Of a DNA stretch of 9,797 nucleotides, positions 5,631 to 9,797 are shown in pieces. The position numbers and the translations under genes are program-made. The first letter of the stretch is position 1. Each line of letters opens with the position of its first letter. The notes under the pieces were generated by a model. It made no database searches, had not been told where the DNA came from, and saw only the letters and a list, made by a program, of their open reading frames with translations. This DNA is from Gemmatimonadota bacterium (GTDB taxonomy: Bacteria > Gemmatimonadota > Gemmatimonadetes > Longimicrobiales > Gaopeijiaceae): the NCBI GenBank assembly GCA_003695865.1, contig RFGQ01000428.1:1-9797 (forward strand). The letters are read 5' to 3'.

Positions 5631-5999
5631 ATGATTCAGCAGGAGTCCATCCTCCGCATCGCGGACAACACGGGCGCCAAGAGCGCCCTGTGCATCCGCG
5701 TACTCGGCGGGTCGCGCCGGCGTTACGCCAGCGTGGGCGACGTGATCGTGGCCACGGTGAAGGACGCGATCCCCAACTCGCCGGTGAAGAAGGGCGAGGT
5801 CGTCCGCGCCGTCGTGGTGCGCACGGCCAAGGAGGTCCGCCGCAAGGACGGATCGTACATCCGCTTCGACGACAACGCGGCCGTGCTGATCAACCAGCAG
5901 GGCGAGCCGCGGGGCACGCGCATCTTCGGGCCCGTGGGCCGTGAGCTGCGCGAGAAGCGCTACATGAAGATCGTTTCGCTCGCTCCGGAGGTGCTGTGA
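5631..5999 (+). CDS. rplN: 50S ribosomal protein L14
   Basis: A 122-residue product (E. coli 123) begins MIQQESILRIADNTGAKSAL and includes the hallmark stretches CIRVLGGSRRRYASVGDVIV, KKGEVVRAVVVRT, and GTRIFGPVGRELRE. L14 lies on the subunit interface, contacts S12/16S helix 44 across bridge B8, and is the docking site of the silencing factor RsfS. This is the first gene of the spc cluster in E. coli terms. The 43-base gap after rpsQ is short and I see no promoter or terminator in it. GGAG at about 5611-5614 gives an acceptable but distant ribosome binding site. The stop overlaps the rplX start by one base (TGATG). Confidence 0.98.
   Translation: MIQQESILRIADNTGAKSALCIRVLGGSRRRYASVGDVIVATVKDAIPNSPVKKGEVVRAVVVRTAKEVRRKDGSYIRFDDNAAVLINQQGEPRGTRIFGPVGRELREKRYMKIVSLAPEVL
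5987..5991 (+). promoter_or_regulatory. Ribosome binding site of rplX inside rplN
   Basis: GGAGG in the codons for Pro-Glu-Val near the rplN end lies seven bases before ATG 5999 and only four before GTG 5996. The spacing favours the ATG as the rplX start. Confidence 0.75.
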
Positions 6000-6331
6000 T
6001 GGCCGGGCCCAAGTACAGGATCGTGAAGGGGGACCGGGTTCGCGTGATCCGCGGCAACTACCGGAACCAGGAGGGCACCGTCCTTCGTGTGCTGCGCGAC
6101 GAGGGCCGGGTCGTGGTCGAGGGCGTGAACCGACGCAAGAAGCATCAGCGCCCCACGCAGGCCGACCCCGACGGCGGCATCATCACCTTCGAGGCGCCGA
6201 TCCACATCTCGAACGTCATGCTCATCGACCCCACGACCGGCGAACCCAGCCGGGTGCGGATGCGGGCCGAAGCGGACGGAATGAAGGAGCGGATCGCCGT
6301 CAAGAGCGGAAACCCGATCCCCAAGCCGTAA
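5999..6331 (+). CDS. rplX: 50S ribosomal protein L24
   Basis: From ATG 5999 the product has 110 residues (E. coli 104). The N-terminal KOW motif spans about KGDRVRVIRGNYRNQEGTV. It is followed by VEGVNRRKKHQRPTQ and the conserved APIHISNVMLIDP. L24 binds the 5' region of 23S rRNA and starts 50S assembly. A GTG at 5996 in the same frame is possible, but GGAGG at 5987-5991 lies seven bases from the ATG, an ideal distance, so ATG is preferred. The TGATG overlap with rplN suggests coupled translation. The next gene, rplE, is separated by 80 bases, the largest gap of the window. Confidence 0.97.
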   Translation: MAGPKYRIVKGDRVRVIRGNYRNQEGTVLRVLRDEGRVVVEGVNRRKKHQRPTQADPDGGIITFEAPIHISNVMLIDPTTGEPSRVRMRAEADGMKERIAVKSGNPIPKP

Positions 6332-6367
6332 CGCGCACCGCTCTGGAGGGGGCGCGCGGGCGGGAGC

Positions 6368-6389
6368 CGTCGCACCGCTGAGGGCGACG
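6368..6389 (+). promoter_or_regulatory. Candidate mRNA hairpin upstream of rplE
   Basis: CGTCGC at 6368-6373 is perfectly complementary to GCGACG at 6384-6389. Inside it, CC (6375-6376) can pair with GG (6382-6383), leaving one bulged A at 6374 and a five-base GCTGA loop. The hairpin lies 22 bases before the rplE ATG in the only sizeable gap of the cluster. There is no T-tract after it, so it does not look like an intrinsic terminator. In E. coli, S8 represses the spc operon by binding mRNA at the rplE start; the position agrees, but I cannot confirm an S8 recognition core. The stem is GC-rich and could arise by chance. Confidence 0.35.
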
Positions 6390-6411
6390 TACACTGCACG
6401 CTGAGGACACG

Positions 6412-6984
6412 ATGGAACCGAGACTTCTGAGACACTACAGGACGCACGCCGTGCCGGCGCTGTCCGAACAGTTCGGATACAAGAATCCGCATCGGATCCC
6501 GCGGATCACCAAGGTCACGCTCAACGTGGGGCTGGGCGAGGCGCCCAAGAACCAGAAGCTGCTCGACTCGGTGGTCGAGGAGCTGGGCGTGATCACAGGC
6601 CAGCGCCCCATCGTGACGCGGGCCCGCAAGTCGATCTCGAACTTCGCCCTGCGCGAAGGCATGCCCATCGGCGCCGCCGTGACGCTGCGCCGCCGCCGCA
6701 TGTACGAGTTCCTGGATCGGCTGGTGAGCATGGCGATTCCGCGGATTCGCGACTTCCGCGGTCTGCCCACCCGGGCGTTCGACGGGCGCGGCAACTACAC
6801 GATGGGCGTGCGCGAGCAGATCATCTTCCCGGAGATCGACTACGACCGCGTCGGTCAGATCCACGGGATGAACATCACCGTGGTGACGTCGACCGACCGC
6901 GACGACGAGGCGCTCGCGCTGCTGCGCGAGATGGGCTTCCCGTTCCGCGGCGAGACGCCGGTCATCATCGGACAGGTCAACTGA
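6412..6984 (+). CDS. rplE: 50S ribosomal protein L5
   Basis: The 190-residue product (E. coli 179) begins MEPRLLRHYRTHAVPALSEQ and has the L5 landmarks FGYKNPHRIPRITKVTLNVG, ITGQRPIVTRARKSISNF, LREGMPIGAAVTLR, and late in the chain EIDYDRVGQIHGMNITVV. L5 binds 5S rRNA with L18, forms part of the central protuberance, and contacts P-site tRNA and S13. GAGG at 6403-6406 provides a ribosome binding site five bases before the ATG. The gene follows an 80-base gap containing a possible regulatory hairpin, and is 13 bases from rpsN. Confidence 0.98.
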   Translation: MEPRLLRHYRTHAVPALSEQFGYKNPHRIPRITKVTLNVGLGEAPKNQKLLDSVVEELGVITGQRPIVTRARKSISNFALREGMPIGAAVTLRRRRMYEFLDRLVSMAIPRIRDFRGLPTRAFDGRGNYTMGVREQIIFPEIDYDRVGQIHGMNITVVTSTDRDDEALALLREMGFPFRGETPVIIGQVN

Positions 6985-6997
6985 CTGGGGAAGAGGA

Positions 6998-7183
6998 ATG
7001 GCCAGAAAAGCGCTGATCGAGCGCAACAATCGGAAGCCGAAGTTCCAGGTTCGTCACCGCAACCGCTGTCAGCGGTGCGGGCGGCCGCGGGCGTACCTCC
7101 GCCGTTTCGGGATCTGCCGCATCTGCTTCCGGCAGATGGCCCTTCGGGGCGAGATCCCGGGCGTCCGGAAGTCCAGCTGGTAA
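6998..7183 (+). CDS. rpsN: 30S ribosomal protein S14, zinc-binding (type Z)
   Basis: The 61-residue product is the short zinc-ribbon form of S14. C24 and C27 (NRCQRCGRPR) together with C40 and C43 (GICRICFRQMA) make the two CxxC pairs that bind zinc. The chain ends GEIPGVRKSSW, the family's conserved terminus. E. coli instead has a 101-residue form without zinc. S14 is a small-subunit head protein near S3 and S10. A purine-rich stretch (6987-6997) precedes the ATG. The Z type in the spc cluster is common in Gram-positive bacteria and in many other phyla, and is mainly informative here as a lineage marker. The 15-base gap leads to rpsH. Confidence 0.98.
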   Translation: MARKALIERNNRKPKFQVRHRNRCQRCGRPRAYLRRFGICRICFRQMALRGEIPGVRKSSW

Positions 7184-7198
7184 AGGATCGAAACCGCT

Positions 7199-7591
7199 AT
7201 GATGACGGATCCCATCGCGGACATGCTGACCCGCATCCGCAACGCCGGGAGCGCGGGGCACCGCTGGGCCGATATGCCGGTCTCGAAGCTGAAGATCGAG
7301 ATCGCGCGTCTGCTCAGAGAGAACCACTTCGTGCACGACTTCAAGGTGCTCGACGACGGCAAGCACGGAGTGCTTCGGGTATACCTGAAGTATCACGAGG
7401 ACGGACCCGTGATCCGGCACCTGGAGCGCGTCTCGCGTCCGGGGCGCCGCCACTACGTGGGCAAGGACGAGATCCCGCGGGTCCGCAACGGTCTGGGAAT
7501 GGCCATCCTGTCGACTTCTCGCGGGCTGCTGTCCGATCGTGCGGCCCGCAAGGAGGGCGTCGGCGGCGAGCTGATGGCCCTAATCTGGTAA
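7199..7591 (+). CDS. rpsH: 30S ribosomal protein S8
   Basis: The 130-residue product, the same length as in E. coli, starts MMTDPIADMLTRIRNAG and carries PVSKLKIEIARLL, RVSRPGRRHYVG, EIPRVRNGLGMAILSTS and the final EGVGGELMALIW. S8 is a primary 16S binder in the central domain, and in E. coli also represses the spc operon at the rplE start. Two adjacent ATG codons exist (7199 and 7202). AAGGA at 7183-7187 is closer to the first, so 7199 is listed, but the second would make a canonical MTDPIADMLT start. All core motifs are intact. Confidence 0.97.
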   Translation: MMTDPIADMLTRIRNAGSAGHRWADMPVSKLKIEIARLLRENHFVHDFKVLDDGKHGVLRVYLKYHEDGPVIRHLERVSRPGRRHYVGKDEIPRVRNGLGMAILSTSRGLLSDRAARKEGVGGELMALIW

Positions 7592-7603
7592 CGGAAGAGA
7601 ACG

Positions 7604-8143
7604 ATGTCGCGGATTGGTAAGAAGCCCGTCGAGATCCCGAACGGCGTCGACCTGACGCTCGACGGTGGGACGGTGCGTGTGAAGGGCCCCAAGGGCGAGC
7701 TCACGCTCGACGTCCACCCCGATATGAAGATCGCGGTGGAGGACGGCGCGCTCACCGTGGAGCGGCCCTCCGATCAGCCGAACCACCGGGCGCTTCACGG
7801 CCTCACGCGGTCGCTGATCGCGAACATGGTCGAGGGCGTGACGAACGGGTTCACGAAGACGCTCGAGATCCAGGGCGTCGGCTACCGCGCCGAGAGCAAG
7901 GGGAAGGGCATCACGCTCCACCTCGGCTTCTCGCACCCGATCGAGTATCAGGCGGTGGACGGCGTGACCCTCGAGGTGCCCAACCCCACGACGGTGGTGG
8001 TGTCGGGCCCCGACAAGCAGGCCGTCGGTCAGGCCGCGGCCGAGATCCGGAGCTTCCGGCCGCCGGAGCCCTACAAGGGCAAGGGCGTTCGGTATCAAGG
8101 CGAGCACGTCCGGCGTAAGGCCGGTAAGACCGCCGGTAGCTGA
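7604..8143 (+). CDS. rplF: 50S ribosomal protein L6
   Basis: The product has 179 residues (E. coli 177). It begins MSRIGKKPVEIPNGVDLTLD, contains VKGPKGELTL, the ALHGLTRSLIANMVEGVT segment linking the two similar domains, LEIQGVGYRAE, GFSHPIEY, and ends with PYKGKGVRYQGEHVRRKAGK. L6 sits near the sarcin-ricin loop and the L7/L12 stalk base, contributing to elongation factor binding. A GGAAGAG stretch at 7593-7599 precedes the ATG. The gene follows rpsH after 12 bases and lies 26 bases before rplR. It is normal in all visible features. Confidence 0.98.
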   Translation: MSRIGKKPVEIPNGVDLTLDGGTVRVKGPKGELTLDVHPDMKIAVEDGALTVERPSDQPNHRALHGLTRSLIANMVEGVTNGFTKTLEIQGVGYRAESKGKGITLHLGFSHPIEYQAVDGVTLEVPNPTTVVVSGPDKQAVGQAAAEIRSFRPPEPYKGKGVRYQGEHVRRKAGKTAGS

Positions 8144-8169
8144 TCCAGCGACGGCAGCGGACGGAGATC

Positions 8170-8556
8170 ATGAGCACGATGAAGAGGAGCAGGGCGAGCC
8201 GCGAAGCGCGCCGCCAGCGGCGTCACGCGCGCATCCGGAAGCGCATCTGGGGCACGGCCGAGCGGCCCCGCCTCGTGGTCTTCCGGTCACTCAAGAATAT
8301 CGAGGGCCAGATCGTCAACGACGACGAGGGACGCACGATCGTGGGTCTCTCCACGCTCTGCGACGAGCTGGACGACTTTCAGGCGGAGGGCCCCAACAAG
8401 CGCACCGAGAAGGCGCGCGCCGCCGGCAAGCTGCTGGCCGAGCGGGCCCGAGCTGAGGGGATCGAGGCTGTCGTGTTCGATCGCGGCGGCTACCAGTATC
8501 ACGGCCGGGTCCAGGCCTTCGCCGAGGGCGCCCGGGAGGGAGGGCTGAAGTTCTGA
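8170..8556 (+). CDS. rplR: 50S ribosomal protein L18
   Basis: The 128-residue product (E. coli 117) has a basic N-terminal arm with many arginines (REARRQRRHARIRKRIW), followed by the fold beginning GTAERPRLVVFRSLKNIEGQ and later AAGKLLAERARAEGIEAVVF, DRGGYQYHGRVQAFAEGARE. These are the L18 hallmarks. L18 binds 5S rRNA in the central protuberance. The start is a little uncertain: ATG 8170 is three bases from GGAG 8163-8166, while ATG 8179 is 12 bases from it and would remove MST. The stop overlaps the rpsE start by one base (TGATG), a coupling arrangement. Confidence 0.96.
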   Translation: MSTMKRSRASREARRQRRHARIRKRIWGTAERPRLVVFRSLKNIEGQIVNDDEGRTIVGLSTLCDELDDFQAEGPNKRTEKARAAGKLLAERARAEGIEAVVFDRGGYQYHGRVQAFAEGAREGGLKF

Positions 8557-9071
8557 TGGCCAGAGAACAGAAGCAGCGGCGCCGCGAGGGGCCCGAGCTG
8601 ACCGAGAACGTCATCCACATCAACCGTGTGGCCAAGGTGGTGAAGGGCGGCCGGCGGTTCTCGTTCACGGCGCTGGTGGCCGTGGGAGACGGCAAGGGTC
8701 AGGTGGGCGTCGCGCTGGCGAAGGCGAACGAGGTGGCCGAGGCCATCCGCAAGGCGTTCGAGCGCGCCCGCCGCAACATGGTGACGGTGCCGCTCGAGCA
8801 CGGCACGCTCCCGCACGAGATCGTGGGCGAATGGGGCGCCGGCCGTGTGCTGCTGCGGCCCGCGGCTCCCGGTACCGGCGTGATCGCCGGGGGGCCGGTG
8901 CGCGCGGTGCTGGAGGCGGCCGGCGTGACCGACGTGCTCACCAAGAGCCTGGGCACGAACAACCCGATCAACGTGGTGCGGGCCACCATGCAGGGGCTCA
9001 CGTCCCTGGTGACGGCGGAGCAGGTCGCGCGCGAGCGCGGGGTGCCCGTCGAGGCCATCATCGGAGGCTGA
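8556..9071 (+). CDS. rpsE: 30S ribosomal protein S5
   Basis: The product has 171 residues (E. coli 167). The N-terminal double-stranded RNA binding domain includes RVAKVVKGGRRFSFTALVAV (about residues 24-43) and VGVALAKANEVAEAIRKAFE. The C-terminal domain has GTGVIAGGPVRAVLEAAGV and the diagnostic GTNNPINVVRAT. S5 lies on the mRNA entry side with S3 and S4 and influences decoding accuracy. The VVKGGRR loop is where spectinomycin resistance changes are known in E. coli, and looks wild type here. GAAG at 8547-8550 is the nearest possible ribosome binding site, so translation probably depends on coupling with rplR. Confidence 0.98.
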   Translation: MAREQKQRRREGPELTENVIHINRVAKVVKGGRRFSFTALVAVGDGKGQVGVALAKANEVAEAIRKAFERARRNMVTVPLEHGTLPHEIVGEWGAGRVLLRPAAPGTGVIAGGPVRAVLEAAGVTDVLTKSLGTNNPINVVRATMQGLTSLVTAEQVARERGVPVEAIIGG

Positions 9072-9072
9072 C

Positions 9073-9261
9073 ATGGCTGGGAAGCTGTCCATCACGCAGG
9101 TACGCAGTGGCGTGGGCCGAAAGCAGGACCATCGGCGCACGCTCGAAGCGCTCGGACTCAAGAAGCACCAGCAGACCGTGGTGCACGACGATACGCCCGC
9201 GATTCGCGGGATGGTGAACAAGGTCTCGTACCTCGTCGAGGTGGTCGAGATCGACGGCTGA
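9073..9261 (+). CDS. rpmD: 50S ribosomal protein L30
   Basis: This small gene encodes 62 residues (E. coli 59). The product begins MAGKLSITQVRSGVGRKQDH and includes RTLEALGLKKHQQTVVHDDT and a final MVNKVSYLVEVVE. The pattern ITQVRSxIGR then LxALGLxxxxxxVxxxDTPxxRGMxxxVxxLVxVxE is diagnostic for L30. L30 is a peripheral large-subunit protein, absent from some bacterial phyla, so its presence has some value as a marker. GGAGG at 9063-9067, inside the end of rpsE, is five bases before the ATG, so expression is probably coupled. Confidence 0.98.
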   Translation: MAGKLSITQVRSGVGRKQDHRRTLEALGLKKHQQTVVHDDTPAIRGMVNKVSYLVEVVEIDG

Positions 9262-9318
9262 CCCGCACGGGCGCCCGGGTGCGTCCGGGTCCGCGATACC
9301 GATAGGAACGAGGAAAGC

Positions 9319-9797
9319 ATGGCTGAGCTGCACGATCTGAAGCCCGCCGAGGGGTCCACCAGGGACCGCAAGCGGGTGGGGCGAGGCCCGGGCTCGGGGA
9401 CCGGCAAGACCGCCGGCCGCGGGCAGAAGGGTCAGAAGTCCCGCAGCGGTGGCGGCGTCCCCCGGTGGTTCGAGGGCGGACAGATGCCCCTGCAGCGGCG
9501 TATTCCGAAGCGCGGATTCACCCCGCTGAAGCGCACGACCTACCAGATCGTCAACGTGGGCGACCTGGCGCGCGTCGAGGGCGACGTGGTGAACCCCGAG
9601 ACCCTGGGTGCGGCCGGTCTGGTGCGTGCCCCCGAGGGGCTCGTGAAGCTTCTGGGGAACGGTGAGGTCGAGCGGGCGTTCAAGGTGGAGGTGCACGCGA
9701 TCAGCGCCGGAGCGCGCAGCAAGATCGAAGCGGCGGGTGGCTCGGTGGCGCTGCTCGAGCGGGGCGCCGCCGCCGCGGAGGCCGAAGCGGTCGAGGT
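9319..9797 (+). CDS. rplO: 50S ribosomal protein L15 (partial, 3' end outside the window)
   Basis: From ATG 9319 the frame stays open to the window edge, giving 159 codons plus two bases. It begins MAELHDLKPAEGSTRDRKRV, followed by the L15 signature GRGPGSGTGKTAGRGQKGQ, KSRSGGGVPRWFEGGQMPL and RRIPKRGFTP. The later part ends in HAISAGARSKIEAAGGSVALL, where E. coli L15 (144 residues) is also close to its end. The remaining visible tail is Ala/Glu rich (RGAAAAEAEAVEV), so there is a short C-terminal extension of unknown final length. L15 is an assembly protein that binds deep in 23S rRNA. GAGG at 9310-9313 is the ribosome binding site. In most bacteria secY follows; it is not in the window. Confidence 0.97.
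   Translation, partial: MAELHDLKPAEGSTRDRKRVGRGPGSGTGKTAGRGQKGQKSRSGGGVPRWFEGGQMPLQRRIPKRGFTPLKRTTYQIVNVGDLARVEGDVVNPETLGAAGLVRAPEGLVKLLGNGEVERAFKVEVHAISAGARSKIEAAGGSVALLERGAAAAEAEAVE

Noticed and set aside
6390..6395. TACACT resembling a -10 promoter box before rplE
   Set aside because: No matching -35 sequence at the right distance, and the flanking operon layout needs no promoter here.
9264..9283. GC-rich inverted repeat in the rpmD-rplO gap: CGCAC/GTGCG at 9264-9268 and 9279-9283, enclosing most of the perfect palindrome CGGGCGCCCG (9268-9277)
   Set aside because: The outer stem is only five base pairs and the inner palindrome has no loop; there is no T-tract, and such short GC palindromes are expected by chance in this base composition. 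Not called as a terminator.

Overview
The window is one uninterrupted block of ribosomal protein genes, all on the + strand: the 3' end of tuf (EF-Tu), then the S10 cluster (rpsJ, rplC, rplD, rplW, rplB, rpsS, rplV, rpsC, rplP, rpmC, rpsQ), then the spc cluster (rplN, rplX, rplE, rpsN, rpsH, rplF, rplR, rpsE, rpmD, rplO, the last cut by the window edge). Gene order is the standard bacterial one. I see no tRNA, rRNA, mobile element, CRISPR array, phage gene or unknown protein-coding gene, and no gene-free stretch longer than about 80 bases. The many long open frames on the minus strand and in other + frames are shadows caused by high GC content.

Organism: a GC-rich bacterium (strong G/C preference at third codon positions). 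The zinc-ribbon (CxxC...CxxC) form of S14, the MGRA-type L22 hairpin, a DHPLGGGEG rather than DHPHGGGEG loop in L2, and an L3 of the 'DPSRV.KGKK.PGRMG' type suggest a lineage near the FCB/Gemmatimonadota part of the tree. This rests on remembered family patterns, not a search, and is tentative.

Layout: tuf ends 10 bases before rpsJ, so the E. coli-style S10 leader is absent at that junction. Most later genes are separated by about 1 to 57 bases or overlap at stop/start signals (rplD/rplW by 8 bases, rplN/rplX by 1, rplR/rpsE by 1), which suggests one or a few long transcripts with coupled translation. The largest gap (80 bases, between rplX and rplE) holds a clean hairpin where the E. coli spc operon has its S8 target.

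The one clearly unusual protein is L4. It carries a C-terminal extension of about 160 residues: a charged helical segment, an Ala/Lys/Pro/Glu linker, a compact predicted helical module and an acidic tail whose codons also supply the Shine-Dalgarno sequence of rplW. Smaller oddities are an RPRA-to-RAAA change at the tip of the L22 tunnel hairpin, a His-to-Leu change in the L2 active-site loop, and loss of the methylated glutamine position of L3. I found no previously undescribed multigene system here.
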